DNA from: Diphasiastrum complanatum
Lineage: Eukaryota > Streptophyta > Lycopodiopsida > Lycopodiales > Lycopodiaceae
Direction: 5' to 3'
Length of the DNA stretch: 64,000 bases
NCBI GenBank assembly: GCA_029204225.1
Contig: CM055094.1
Coordinates: 22,628,657-22,692,656, forward strand
A model generated the notes under the pieces. The model saw nothing but the letters and a program-made list of their open reading frames with translations. It was not told the origin of the DNA and did no database searches. Position numbers and translations under genes: made by a program. Positions 1 to 12,400 of this stretch are shown in pieces; positions within the stretch are counted from its first letter, which is position 1, and each line of letters begins with the position of its first letter.

Positions 1-1805
1 AAGCATGCTTCAACAGCATGAGGCCCATCTCGCTTCGTGCACCCTCCCGTCTATGAGAAGCGAAGCATGCTGGGAGTTAACAAATTCATAGTCCCCATAC
101 ATAGCTAACCCAAATTACAGCATTGCTGCTGGGACTTGGCCTCCGAACCATAATGTGGCCTGATGCGGGAACAAAGACCAAGAAAACGCAAAGCATTTTC
201 GCAAAAAAATCATCTTCTTTCTCTTGGCTTATTCTCTAAGATAAGATAAGAAGCGAGCTGGAAGTTTCTTAAAAGGCCTTATTTGCCTTCGCAAATTAAT
301 TAAGCGGGAGAGGCCACGCAGGCAAAAAATAGGTAGTTGCTCACACTGTCTGTGCTGCAGGTGGTGGTGCGCTAATGGTATTGCGGGTGTAGTAAAAGGC
401 TAAGGGCCTTCTCCGAGAACCTTATGCGCCGCTAAGCACTTCAACTGGATGTGCAACTATAATCAGGGGCGGTGATCTGGTTCAGCCGGATGGATCTCCG
501 GGCTTGGTGATGTGGGAGGAACGGTGAATTTGTATTCTCAGGGTGAGTGCTGCAAACGCCGATGACGACTGTGGGGACAAAGCTAATGGATATAAACTAC
601 CATAACGCAGTTTAGAAACACGAAATAAAGAATCAGAAAGCATCATCGATGACTTATTAAGCGGTGTTGCCAAGGGACTACACCACAACTCATATAAAGT
701 AACTAGGTCGGAACAACCACCTTCAGACTCAACAGGTCTAACCGAACTTCGGTGGTCACCCTGCAGTGTCGGAACTTAATTGTCCTGCTCTGCCGGACCT
801 GAAATGCCGTGCTCTAGCAGACCTTAACCCACTGGATCCGGAAAATATGTCAAATGATCAAGATAAAGTTAGTGGGGCGGAACCACAACAACCTCCAGAC
901 TCACACTGGGTGGCGGCTTTCAAACCTCGGCGGTCGTCCTACCTATTGCCGGACCTGAAATCCTAGCGCATTCGGCTGGTTGCCCAGCCGGTCTCCTCGT
1001 AGAGTTCCCCACGATTTCTCAGGTGCCGTGCACACACCATGTATTGTGCCCAACTCTGGCCCCTTTAGGACAGGAGACCCTATCTGCTCCGGGAAATGCG
1101 TAGTATCATGTGTGTTATCCTAACCGTACCTTGTGCTCCCTCGATTCATCTAGTGGGGGGGAAGGCCCTGCCCCGAGGGCCTTCCGTGCTGGGAGGGCCC
1201 TTGCCAGAGGGCGGGAGCCCGAGGGAAGGGCCCGACCTGCACGGGAAGGCCCGAGGGGTCCGGGCCTTCCCCTGCGTAATGGCAGGTTTGAAATTTTTCT
1301 CTGTCACAATAGCTGATGCATTTGGACAGAATCACTGATGAGTTTGGGCAAAATCGCTGATTAATAGTGGTTACTTCAGATGCAAGCAAATTCCACCTCT
1401 GGAGGTGCATCAAAAATACAAAGAGAAATTGAAAACCTGGCATTACGGTGGGGGCAGACCCACATTCTTCGAACCTCGATTTACACCTGCTGCTCCCGGG
1501 TATGTAGTATGTACCCTACAGGTTGAGCGCGTGACCTAGCCTGAGATGTCGCGGAGGAGAGGAGAATGCCCTCCTCATCGGAGTAAATGTATTCGGGCGC
1601 ACCATGGTGTATAAGATTATTCCCAAGCCTGAACTAAGAAGTGTTCCACCTCCCACAAAAGAGTGCATGTAAGCATGGCAAGGCTAAGTCAGCATAATAA
1701 AAAATAAAAGGCAAGGCTCATTTTGGATAATCAATGTTAGGCAATGCCAAGTATAGCTCATTCTGTGGCTTGGCTGCTTGAGTAAGGAGTTCCCTTGTGC
1801 TAAGT
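1..1805. other. Unassigned sequence, no gene recognised
   Basis: I see no convincing coding region. Short open frames here have no recognisable motif and overlap on both strands. An imperfect direct repeat of about 65-75 bp (roughly 711-775 and 879-955, spaced about 170 bp) shares a CAGACTCA core and a CGGTGGTC/CGGCGGTC block. The 14-mer GCCGGACCTGAAAT occurs near 793 and again near 950. If the SDIR1 gene at right continues past the left edge, this stretch is intronic; otherwise it is intergenic. Confidence 0.5.
1157..1271. repeat. GC-rich island with repeated GGGAAGGCCC motif
   Basis: Five near copies of a GGAAGGCCC/GGGCCTTCC motif occur in 115 bp in both orientations (about 1157-1167, 1175-1185, 1223-1233, 1242-1252 and 1261-1271). 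The segment stands out from AT-rich surroundings and could fold into alternative hairpins. No function is assigned. Confidence 0.6.
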
Positions 1806-2600
1806 TTAAGAGCAGTTCACCCACATCGTGTGTTCAGTGGTGAATAGGGGCAGTGTAGTAGTACGTCTCCGCATAGGATGTCTGGTGATCCTGGTAGTAA
1901 CGTGATGGTGAGAAGTACACTGTCTCTGTTCTCTATGAGAATGCGAGCGGCTATCATCAGCATCATCGTCATAATCCTCGTCCTCATGCGCTAAGTCACG
2001 TGATCTCCGCCTAGTAAAGAATGAAGTGATCAATGGCTGTGAGGTAGAATGCTGGGGTGTCCCGTATAAATCTCTCCGTAGGATGAACATCTCATGTACC
2101 ATCAGAGTGACACATCGTGGGTCCTCATAGGCAATGAGAGAGCGTAGAGTAGTAGGCATGTCTCGAAACAGGCAATGATATCGTCCTCTGATCTCATAGT
2201 ATACAGGGCATCTGAAGATAAAGTGCTCCTCAGACTCCACCTCACCTAGAAAGCATAACTGGCAAATATGCTCCTCTCTGGGAATACCATGGAACCTCCC
2301 AGTCTCAATAGCTAGCTGATGAGAGGATACCCTGAGCTGTCCCAGTGTGAATCCGAGACAACGTGATAGTCCCGAATCTAAATTGTGTGGAATGACTGGT
2401 GTCCCTGATGCATCCAACTCCAAGAAATGGGTCCGGTAGAAAGCTGGCTTAACCCCTAACTGGTGGCGCCAAGTCCGCTCTAGATATGTGCGATAGAGGA
2501 ATCGTTTGATATACTGATGGGTGCCTGAGGGAAGCTCTATGATGGAGATACCAAATGACTCAAGTAGGAGGTGAGATGCCTGAGAGAACCATGATAATCT
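1806..2600 (-). pseudogene. LINE-like C-terminal zinc-binding fragment, copy 1
   Basis: A minus-strand open frame encodes a segment containing LGQLRVSSHQLAIETGRF, then a Cys-x2-Cys-x9-His-x4-Cys array (ICQLC...EEHFIFRCP), then YYEIRGRYHCLF. This layout matches the short zinc-binding tail that follows the reverse transcriptase in many non-LTR (LINE) elements; that family assignment comes from remembered pattern and is not tested. No reverse transcriptase or endonuclease is present upstream: the reading frame runs directly into a (GA)n tract. A charged Asp/Glu/Arg/His-rich tail follows the domain. A second copy lies just to the right and a third sits near 12.1-12.5 kb, all on the minus strand, so this is a family of 5'-truncated insertions. 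It could also be a cellular gene family derived from such tails. Confidence 0.5.
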
Positions 2601-2605
2601 GTAGC

Positions 2606-2608
<3 letters not shown>

Positions 2609-2676
<68 letters not shown>
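2609..2676. repeat. (GA)n microsatellite, 68 bp
   Basis: Uninterrupted GA dinucleotide run. It lies immediately 5' (minus-strand sense) of the LINE-like fragment and is read through by that open frame as a Leu-Ser repeat, an artefact of the dinucleotide. Confidence 0.95.
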
Positions 2677-2679
<3 letters not shown>

Positions 2680-2899
2680 TTATTAATGTCCATGGAATAC
2701 CCTAAGGTACATAGGACTGAAAAAAAGGTACATGTCAAGTGTGCCCGGTGGGAGCGTGAAAGCTCAACCACCTAAAAGAAACAAGATTACAATAAAACAG
2801 GAAACAATGCTATGCACAAGGAGAGTCAAGCATCATAGATGTCTCTCTGCTGTGAAAAAATGATGTAAAGTATGTTGTGGCACTGTCTCTGTGCGAGCT

Positions 2900-3490
2900 G
2901 CATCTCTGTCGTCGTGTAGATGATTGGTGGTGTCTACGCTGTCGTGGAGTTGCACGCTGTGGCCTGCGGGCTGGCATCTGGAATCTCAACCTCTCCATCA
3001 GAGTCACTACTCTCCTGCCTCTGTCTCCGACGGGATAGACACTCCTGTATGCTCAGCTGTATCAGGGGGGAGGTGTCAGCGTCAAGACTCGCCATACGCA
3101 GGTCTATCATCTCCCGGATCATCAACGCAACACATCTGGAGTCCTCATACGATATCAAGGCAGAGAGTGCAAGTGGATGGTCTCGAAACAAGCAGTAGTA
3201 TCTCCCTCGAATCTCATAGTAAGATGGGCATCTGAAGAGAAAATGAAACTCATCCTCTATATCATGTAGGTCACACATACTACAAATCCGCGCATCTCTC
3301 AGGATGCCCCTCTATCTACTAGTCTCAATGGCTAACTGGTGAGAGGAAACCCGAAATTGACCCATCACTATCCGCAGTCTGTGTGAGATACTATCTACTA
3401 GGTATCTGGGTACAATGGGATACCCAGCAGGATCCCGAGATAGAAAATGTGTCCGATAAAACTCCGTCTTCACCCCAGATAAATCCTGCC
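2900..3490 (-). pseudogene. LINE-like C-terminal zinc-binding fragment, copy 2
   Basis: Minus-strand relative of the fragment at left. Going 5' to 3' on the minus strand it reads KTEFYRTHFL, GQFRVSSHQLAIET, an in-frame stop near 3312, then CSMCDLHDIEDEFHFLFRCP (again Cys-x2-Cys-x9-His-x4-Cys) and YYEIRGRYYCLF, with an acidic/basic tail. Order and spacing match copy 1, but the sequences have diverged and one stop interrupts the frame. The two copies sit head to tail on the same strand, about 0.9 kb apart. Confidence 0.5.
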
Positions 3491-3576
3491 AACTGCTCTG
3501 AAGATATCCCAGAGAGAGTTGGGTGTGTGTGTTTGCTTGACAATGTGCATTTTGTGTGTGTGTTTGACAATGACAA

Positions 3577-3578
<2 letters not shown>

Positions 3579-3616
<38 letters not shown>

Positions 3617-3689
3617 AGATATTAGATTCTTAGAAGAGTGTTGAGGGAGAGGGAGGTAGAGTTAGGTGTGTGTGTGTGTGTGTGTGTGT
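3579..3689. repeat. Two (GT)n microsatellite tracts
   Basis: GT runs at about 3579-3613 and 3666-3689, with shorter GTGTGT blocks just upstream. Open frames reading Cys-Val repeats here are artefacts. Confidence 0.9.
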
Positions 3690-4007
3690 TTGTACCTAAC
3701 AAATCTAAACAAAACTGAACATAATCGCCACAGTACAACACCTACGAATCTTAAAGTCAATAGAATTCGTACAGTGTCATCATAGTCAAAAGACAACCAT
3801 ATTTTCTCAAGGATGATGCCATCAAATATGTCCTAAGATTTCTCAATAGCATCCTAGAACCAAGATAAACACTCAAGATATAATAATAGTTTTTCCCAGC
3901 CAAATTCAGAACTAGTTCACAATACTAGCCAAAGTTTACACCAGTCTAGCAGTGACATAATCCAATAATTGATTTGTTGAAGCTAATACAATTTGCAATC
4001 ATGATTC
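3690..4007. other. Unassigned AT-rich spacer
   Basis: No coding motif or repeat recognised. In-frame stops (for example TGA at 4002) close the frame just upstream of the hAT fragment. Confidence 0.4.
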
Positions 4008-4289
4008 GTGTGTCCAGGAGCGCGTCTCAGAGAAAGACAATTGCGCCTTGTTTCATGGTGGGACAAGTATGGGGTTGATGTTCCTCAATTGCAGAAGCTC
4101 GCCGTACGCATTCTCTCACAGGATTGCACAGCGGTTGCATGTGAGAGGAATTGGAGTGTGTTCTCTCTGATTCATACGAAGAGGAGAAACAAGCTCAGTG
4201 CTGCACAATTGGACAGGTTGGTGTATGTGCACGCCAATCTACGGCTTCTGAAGAAGCTGAAGGGGACGAGGGAGCCTGTACAGGAATAA
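4008..4289 (+). pseudogene. hAT transposase C-terminal dimerisation domain fragment
   Basis: An open frame of about 93 codons (beginning at a GTG, not an ATG) carries the hallmarks of the hAT-family C-terminal dimerisation domain: SWWDKYG, LQKLAVRILSQ, ACERNWSVFSLIHTKRRNKL and LVYVHANLRL. These blocks are typical of plant BED/DUF659-type hAT transposases, where the Trp-Trp, CERNWS and HTKRRN motifs are strongly conserved. The catalytic RNase H-like core and BED zinc finger are absent, and a TGA lies immediately upstream in frame, so this is a 5'-truncated remnant. AT-rich sequence with a palindrome follows it. It may lie in the last introns or 3' flank of the SDIR1 gene on the opposite strand. 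Confidence 0.85.
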
Positions 4290-4441
4290 TTTGAAAGTTG
4301 CAACTGTGTTTGAACATTGAAATTTGAAGTTTGAACTCTCAACTTTGAAGTTTGAACTATGTTTTTATAGCTTAATAGTATATAGTAAATACTTTAGAAA
4401 ATTGAAAAGTCAAACTCTAATTTGAAGTTTTAGTGACATTC

Positions 4442-4477
4442 AAATTAGAGTATTTACTATAGTAAATACTCTAATTT
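4442..4477. repeat. Perfect 36-bp palindrome
   Basis: The half-site AAATTAGAGTATTTACTA is followed directly by its reverse complement with no loop. A third partial arm (ACTCTAATTTGAA, about 30 bp upstream) can pair with the left arm, so the region can fold in two ways. It lies about 150 bp beyond the hAT fragment and could be a relic of a foldback or MITE-like end; no target duplication was identified. Confidence 0.9.
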
Positions 4478-5570
4478 CAATGCTCGTCTTCTCTAATCTG
4501 GCCTGCACCTCTCCCCCTTATTCATTGCTCTCCTGGCTGGAAGCTACCCCCCCCTACCTTACTGAGCTACTCACTACAATTGTTTAAACATACGATAGAA
4601 GAATGGAAAACTCCTCCATCAGACCCAGATAAAGTCAACAGTCGTGATCATTCAATCATCATCTTTCTACGTCAGGTTGTGCGTCGACTGGACAAGGAAA
4701 AATCAAGACCTCCAGTGACCTGATTAAAGCAAATCTATAGATTTAATTTTCTGATCATCAAGGATATAGTTGCAGGGAAGGACAGGGTCTTCACATGTAA
4801 GGTTGCAAGTTTGAAGGCTCCACAAGACACTGCTTCTGATTTGAGAAAACAACCTCATTTTGAGCTGTATCTAGTCCAAATTGTCATTGTAAGTTTATGT
4901 AAAAGTCTTGAGCTCAGCTTGATGAGACTCAGACTCGCGATTGAATATATTTCAATATTCCGTGTGAAATAAGATTGTCTTTTGGTGGAGCCTCTCCCCA
5001 TCTTAACCCCCGGGTGGGTGTTGTGCTTTATGGTGCACGCTCAATGCAATGTCTTATTTCTGATTGTTCATGTCCACTTATTGCTGATACAATTGCACGC
5101 ATTTGCACCCTAAAAGCATGAGAGTCCATAGGCTGCTTGGTATCAAATCCAACTTCCATTGCACTTCCACTTCTTATTGGCAGTCTAGCAAGAGGTGAGT
5201 TTAACTTTTGAGTGGAGGACATCAAAGGTCCTTACAATGCACTCGTATTTGAAAGGACAAACCCTTTTCTCATCATTGTTTGAAGGAAGAAATAACTTAA
5301 CAAAAGAAGAGTGTTCTTCACCCTTTTGCAACACTTTCTACCAAAGGGCAATGCAAGTAGAGGACAAAAGTGAATTTGAACATTTTTTAAGACTTCTAAC
5401 AACTTGTAAGTCATTGATTCCCTGCTCTAGTCTGTCATACATCCAAATTTCCAAGCAATTTTCCCATTTTTCATTTTCTGACCTTTTTGAGTATTTTCTA
5501 ACTTCACACATGTGAGATACTGTCACAAGTGTGAAACACTCTCTGGTTTTTTAATGCACATGTGAGGGAG
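4478..5570. other. Unassigned sequence
   Basis: No feature is supported. A 65-codon minus-strand open frame at 5028-5225 was examined as a possible exon; it has no motif I recognise and is not the missing SDIR1 RING domain. Confidence 0.4.
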
Positions 5571-5908
5571 CATTGTTATCTCACTAATGTACAAGGTGTT
5601 GTGAAGCTGATTTTTATCAGAACCTAGGGTATTTGCATTTTCTTGTGCGCACCTTTGATTGTACAACCAATACTGACTGTTGACAACTTTAAATAACTAC
5701 AAGTGTTGGTAAGTTCCAGTCTTTAGCTGCTGACCCTAACATTGTTATCTCACTAATGTACAAGGTGTTGTACAGCTAATTTTTATCAGAACCTAGGGTA
5801 TTTGCATTTTCTTGTGCACACCTTTGATTGTACAACCAATACTGACTGTTGACAACTTTAAATAACTACAAGTGTCGGTAAGTTCCAGTCTTTAGCTGCT
5901 GACCCTAA
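5571..5908. repeat. 169-bp tandem duplication
   Basis: Two adjacent copies (5571-5739 and 5740-5908) both start CATTGTTATCTCACTAATG and end GCTGACCCTAA, with only a few mismatches (for example GTTGTGAAGC against GTTGTACAGC). The high identity suggests a fairly recent duplication. It falls in intron 5 or the 3' flank of the SDIR1 gene. Confidence 0.95.
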
Positions 5909-6289
5909 AGCCCGTAATTCCAGGCAGGAACAAGCATGTCATAATTCTCTACATGTATTTAGCTTGCACTGTTAAGGAAATTTTGCAACTTCCATGTTTG
6001 ACTAGATTTTACTTAAACTGCTATTTGTGCCAAAATAAGAATAAATTAGATTGAGCCCTACACATACCTTTGATAGCACAAAAACAAAACGCGAAATAGC
6101 TACAGTGATCAGTAATAAATTCTTGTAGCTGTCCACTGCCAGTCAAAATTGCATATTTAAAAGTTAATGGGAATTTTTGGAGCATCTGGGATCAACATGG
6201 AGTGCAAAGCTCTCGGGAATGTTGACCTTATATTAGCAACAAGTAGGATAGCAAACATGAAATTGGACTAAATTTTAAATTTGACTTGC

Positions 6290-6425
6290 CTTTGATGAGT
6301 GTTTGAAACATTTTGACACGAGGGAGCTTTATATTTGTGCACAGGAAGTGTACTGATTTCTGCCTCACTCATTGAAGCAACTCCTGGAGGGTTATCACCA
6401 TCCAGTGCTCTTAATGCATCATAGT
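6290..6425 (-). CDS. SDIR1: SDIR1-like exon 5
   Basis: Acceptor TTTCAGCAG. The exon completes the Asp codon and reads DYDALRALDGDNPPG, SMSEAEISTLPVHKYK and about 13 further residues. The 3' boundary is ambiguous. AAAG followed by GCAAGT (exon end at 6290) would be a good GC-AG donor, while a GT four bases on (exon end at 6286) is a poorer match. The next exon, expected to begin the linker and RING, was not found. Confidence 0.85.
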
Positions 6426-9400
6426 CTGCTGAAACCAGAAGAAACATTAAACTTTGGTTGATTTTGAACAACAAAGCAAACACTCTGCAATAAATGCATC
6501 ACTAAGTCAGGAATCCACAAATACATTGGTAATTGGCACCCTAAGCTACCTAACGACAACGAACAAACAGATTCAAAAAGGTCTCAACAAAGCAATTATA
6601 CTGTTATGTAACAGATGCATGATACTTGAAGGAATGAAGCAAATTTCTGAGTCAATTTTAATGTGGAAAAACAAGTGAATGTTTGAAAATTTTCCAAGTT
6701 CATGTAGAAGAGTCATAGAGGTTTAGCGCTAGATTGCTCTAGGATTCAAAATATAATTCTTTGATCAGCTAGATGTCTTGTGAATTTGGTATCTGCCACA
6801 ACTTAAAAGGCATGTCAAGATAGAAAACTTTTTAAAATGGATTTTCTTGACTAGATAAACCACAGCTCTGAGGTTTCTTGTTGACAATGAGGAATCATTA
6901 TAAGCTGGCTCACTTTCTTCTATTAGAAATGAGTCCATTGCATCCACCACTCACTAATATTGAACCTCTTCTACTCTTATATATTCACCTAGTTTTAGCA
7001 AGGATCAAGGTTGATTTCAAAGTTCCGCTCAACAGCTGCAGGGCTCTAGTTCAACATCAAATGCTTTGAAACAGTTAAACTCATTAAAAATGTTTCACCA
7101 ATGGTCACACTCCATTCCATCCAATGACCAAATCAAAACAAAGAGATCAAAAAATAAAGGCAGACTGGTAGGAAACAATCGGTACCTAAATCATCAAATT
7201 CCCGATCAAGCAAAGCAAGTTGTAGTCGAAGCCCTTGAAGGCGACCTCTAGCTGCAAATGCTATAGAGGGAGGCATTCGAAGGCGTAGTTCCGTATGCCC
7301 TAGGAAAGTTCCTGCTGTAGCAGCTGCTGTTGCCTGTGCCTGAGCTTGAAGCTGCTGACACATAGCATACATTCTGAGGCTTGTTGCCATCAGAAAAACA
7401 CCCATCCCCAACCACAACTGCAAATGAAGACAAAGGTAGAAGGATCTTAGTGGGGCAGTGATTCAAGACTTTTTGCAACAATACATTCAAGAAGTCAAAA
7501 GGAAGACAGAGTTAAATCCCATAAGAGACTCTAAGTGCCTCAAATCATGATACTACTGGATAAATTTTTCTGGCGTAAAAGGTTAGAGCTGAAAATGATC
7601 TACACCTAAACCAGATTAAGAACTTCTGATCAAAGTGCTTCAAGCGGAGCTAACAGAGTCTATTTTGACAGTACTTCAATAATGTCTAAATGCATGCAGG
7701 AGCCAAAAAATTTAATAAGTGTCACACCTGATAAAAAAGAAAACAGCACAAAGCTGGCAGCGAATGACATGTCAACTCTACAACTTGGTATGAAGAATAG
7801 TATCATTGCACACATATACTGTGATAATATGACGTGTGTTAAGGAAACCCCTCATTTACTGGTGTGTAGTTATGCAAAATTTCATGCACCAATCTAGCAA
7901 AACAGCATCTTATAAAATATTCTCCAGTCATATTGGATTCATTCATTTGAAACACTTGTAAGGGAAAGAGAACCGACACCCTCTGACGATGTAAAGAAGA
8001 ATCATAAGCTCTTGTTCTCAACTAAAGCCCTCATAAAGTCATTATCATTTCATTCCCCTGTTTGAACCAGCTGAGGGAAGAGAAGCAATTCACATATCTG
8101 GTATGTAAAGCAGAACCATGAAGAGTCTCCTTTTTCCACCAACACCGAGCTTCAAATTGGCCTCCTCTCTCTTGCTTAGGATTTTCTCTTCTACATTCTG
8201 ACTACCTAATAGGCTTCCTTGAAAGAAGTCTGACATCTCCTTTTCATGAATCTCTAGCATCAGCCTGCTGCATTTTAGTTTGTCAACTCCAAACGATACA
8301 ATCAATCGTCAGTTCCATTGATGCAGCATTAAAAAATTATCAGGTCACAAGGTGGTAACTTTGTGTTGTAACACTCCAAGTAAATCAAGCATGTTCTCCC
8401 CTTCAAAATTGGGCCTGCTGTAACTTGTAGACCTATATACAATACTCAAGTTTAGTAAATGGGGAGGGAAAACTTCTCCGTTGCACCCACTAGATAGAAA
8501 TTTACAAACAAAAATGGCACATGTCCGTAGCCATTTGAGTAAAAAATAGCTTGCATGCAAAGTCAAAGCGGTTTGGTAAGGGCATGCAAACGCATGAGGA
8601 AGAGGGTAGTTTTCCGGAGGGCACACACCACTATATTTGGCTGATCAAGGATGATCATCAAACTTTTAAAATTCTGGTTGAATATCACAACAGATAGGCT
8701 AAAGATTCCTGTGCCCTTTTCCAAACAGAGAGCTTTGTGTGTCAGAAAGCTAGAAATCTAACAGAAAATATCATGTACAAGCACATCTATTTAGAAGATG
8801 ACTAAAATTGTTATTATAGTCGTCTAGATTACATAGTTCAGTGCCTTGGGTTTGCCATTTGTAATTTGGCAATTATAGGATAGCTTGTAAACCTTATTAT
8901 CATTATTGTGTCTCTAGCCCTAAGTCACAGACTCTAGGATTCTGCATAGTGTAAACCAGCCTGTGAGCCTCACCATTGAAAGGACTGATTGTTTAGTGAG
9001 TAGTTTCTTAGTGTTAGAGCAGCTTATGATCAGTTTACCTTAGCTTCAGGATACATTTGGCTTATTGTCATCAAATTGTTGTCAGTCAAGGACGACTGTT
9101 CTCAGGTCTAAATGCATAACGTTTCTGTATTACTGCTTCATTCACTGTATTCTGAGAATGTTGTCCTATATGCTCTTTTTGCTAGTAGCTTGCAGCAAAT
9201 CATTTTCGAGTGCAAACAGTGCCATATACTTCATATAGTGATGCTACCACAGGACAGTTCAACTTGGTGATAGTTATCATACATCAAATGAAAAATTTCC
9301 TGAAAACAAATAGTATTTCAAACAGCGACTAGAGAATGATCCTAGCAGTACTAATGTCACACCCGGCTGAACTAAATGTAGATATGCGTAAGTCACACGA

Positions 9401-12400
9401 ATTTTCTCACAAGAAAATTAGGTGACATCTGGTGTGAGTTCACAATCATAAACAGCAGCAGCACTGCACCAAAGAAAAGAATTTCAATTTGTCAAACACG
9501 GGCATTACTCAGAAAGCCACTACATAAAGCATAATAAAAGAATTAGCTTAAGATCAAGAGCACATATAAATTTCTCCACTGATCAGAAACCCAAAACCAA
9601 AAAAGAAAAAGTTCTGGACATTCTTTGGAAAACTGAAATTTTAGTTATGACATTATTAAACTGGACAACATACTTCACCAGATTTTGTGACTTGTAGCAA
9701 ACGACAAAATGTATCTATAAAGGCTCACCAGACCGTACCACAGCATGCCAAAACACAAATATATTCAAACCATACTGCAGCAGAATTTATTGTACTTTAT
9801 TGGTACACTGTTTTGGCATCTTCTACTATACAGCCATCAAGCAGACACATTCTGCCTCTATTATCTGTTAGAATTATGACTCCAACGTGTCTCCATTCTT
9901 TAGCTTGCAAACCTATTCACATTCATGTAAATTGATTCTGGATTCAAATCTTGATTCTAATGTGTCAAGATTTTCCAAATTTCAACTTTCCAAATCTTTT
10001 TGAAGGCTTTTTTAAATCATTCGATTCAATGTTTTTTAAAAGATTCAAACAGTCTGAAATAAGCTCGAATCTCCTCAGAATGATGGTTAAAATCTCCCAT
10101 GTTCAACTTACATTCCCAACCACCTGCATTGGTTCGATGATTGTGTTTCAGGAATGTGCTGGTGCAGGATAAAAATATTGTCTTCAAAAAGTGCACCTAA
10201 TACAAATATCGTCTTCACTTTACTTGTGTTTCAGGAATCCTCACTTTCAACCTCTTTTCTGTTTTCGCCCATGCTTCAGGAACCAGAGGGATAACACCAC
10301 CCAAAACTTATTGACTGTTCCTGTCAATGGAACCTAACAGAAATTCTTCAAGGGCCTCCAAGATTTCCAATCTATGCCATATTTGACTGGTAGACTAAAG
10401 AAGAACGCAAAAACAGTTATCATCTGCATTGCTAATCATCATAGATGATTGATTGGTTGGCTTTTGCCCATGCTTAAGGAACCGATTCAAGAAGTTCTTT
10501 TCAGCAGAGAGATAATGCCACCCAAAACTTATTGACAGTGTTTCTGTCAATGGAACCTGACAGAGATCCTCCAAGATTTCCAATCTATGTGGCACGCTTG
10601 ACTGGTAGACTAGTGAAGAACACAAAAACGATTCTGAGAATTACATGGTCTTTGTTATCCCACTAGGGCACGATGCAAAAAGCTTCTAACTTCCTACAGC
10701 TACCAAGGAACTCTAAGCTCCTTTGATAAGGCATGACTTTAGAGAATTTTTTTCCTTCAAACAACAACATTTTGCAACAATCCAAGCTTGGAAAGGAAGC
10801 AATACATATGGTGAATATCTACAAATCATAAAAGAAAATCTATCACAATCTACAAGTAAACCTTATTTGCAGTTCAAACTACAGCTATGCCCAAGGATCA
10901 AAGACAGTTATTTTAATGGTTAAAACAAAGAAGGCCAGATTCACACCTGTGACAAGGAAAGCCATAGGATTGGCATTGAGTGCACGGCTTCCGCCATGAA
11001 TTCTCTGTCCATTAGCTAGTGTCAATACATAAACATTATGGTGTCTAGAGTACTACACTTGCAGCTCAGTTAAAAAAAACGAATGCATCTCTGCAAAAAT
11101 GAAATTTTAAGTACAATATTTTTAACTGCAAATCATCCACCTAGGCAATGTAAATTCTATCTTGATTGTTATGGAATTAAGGAGACTAAGATATAGTAAC
11201 AGATAAAACATAAGATAGCTACAACGCCTCAACTATTCCATGTGGTTGAATTTAGAATCTTAATGTGCAAGCGTGGAAGTCATTGCCTTCAAATGAGGCT
11301 CGGAACTCGATTTATTGTCATTTGATACCCTAATTCTGACATTCCAAAAACATTCTCTCCAGGTTGCTCAACTGCTAAAATTTAATCTAAGACTATAGCA
11401 CTTACCAATAACTATCTTGCAGGACTCTATGGCTCCAAGCACCCAAATGGTCTCTTAAAAAAGATGTGTCTCTATGGCCCTATTTTTCAATAGTCATATG
11501 CACATCAACTAATTAAGGAAGCTATAGTCATTCTATAATCCTATTGTACCTTTTAAAAATGCTTATAATGCTTTGCAATTCTCAAAACCTTGAACATTTT
11601 CATATCCTTCGAGCATAAAACCACTATTGAGAAAATGATTGTTATTTTATGCTTGGACAATTGTCGCCTTCTTTCAAAGTTTTTACTAATCATTATGTAT
11701 GTCAAACTTAAAAATTGATCATATACATGGTATGATCTTGTTAGGGCACACTATCTTACAATATATGGAGCTATTTTTAGTCAAAAAGCAAATACTACTA
11801 CTGGTCAACTATAGTGACTAAAGACAAATTTTTCCACAAGTGCAGGTTATGATGTCAACATGATCACCCTTACAAGAGACAATATTCGTGTCTTTGTTTC
11901 AGCCTTCAAATACATAGAGAACGACATGGACAGTAGCACTAGACATTGAGATACATATAGGCTACCAATGCCTCCAAGAAAGGCTACCGTTATCTACACT
12001 CGACCATGCATGAGATCAAAAGACATGCAAATCTCAAATACAATTAGTGTGGAAGGAGTTATCATAACTGAGAAAATTGAAAGTCTTTATCATTTTTTTT
12101 GGCTGCTCCAGTTTGCATTTGCCATTGTGCACGCATGCTACTCTTGATCTTCTCATGCTGTCGTCTCTGATCTCTATATCGAGAAATGTCATGATCATCA
12201 TCACTATCATCTGACTCTAGATCTATTTGTGATCTCCTATAAGAGAGGATGTGATATGGAGCTGTGTGTTGGAGTGACACTGCTCAACTGGCTTACATAG
12301 ATCATGTCATAGTAAGAAGATCTCCCATACAATGAGTGCAACACAACGTGGATCCTCATATCCTATAATGGGCTACAATGTAACAAGCACATACTGGAAA

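Noticed and set aside
1096-1443. Overlapping open frames on both strands in the GC island
   Set aside because: Explained by GC-rich repeats lacking stop codons; no motif.
1440-1560. Minus-strand GAGGTTCGAAGAATG resembling a B box (SINE or tRNA)
   Set aside because: No acceptable A box at the right distance and no foldable cloverleaf.
5028-5225. 65-codon minus-strand open frame considered as an SDIR1 or other host exon
   Set aside because: No RING cysteines or other motif, and no clear splice sites tying it to exon 5.
7248-7490. Second minus-strand open frame overlapping SDIR1 exon 4
   Set aside because: Shadow frame; exon 4 residues are in the other frame and are family-conserved.
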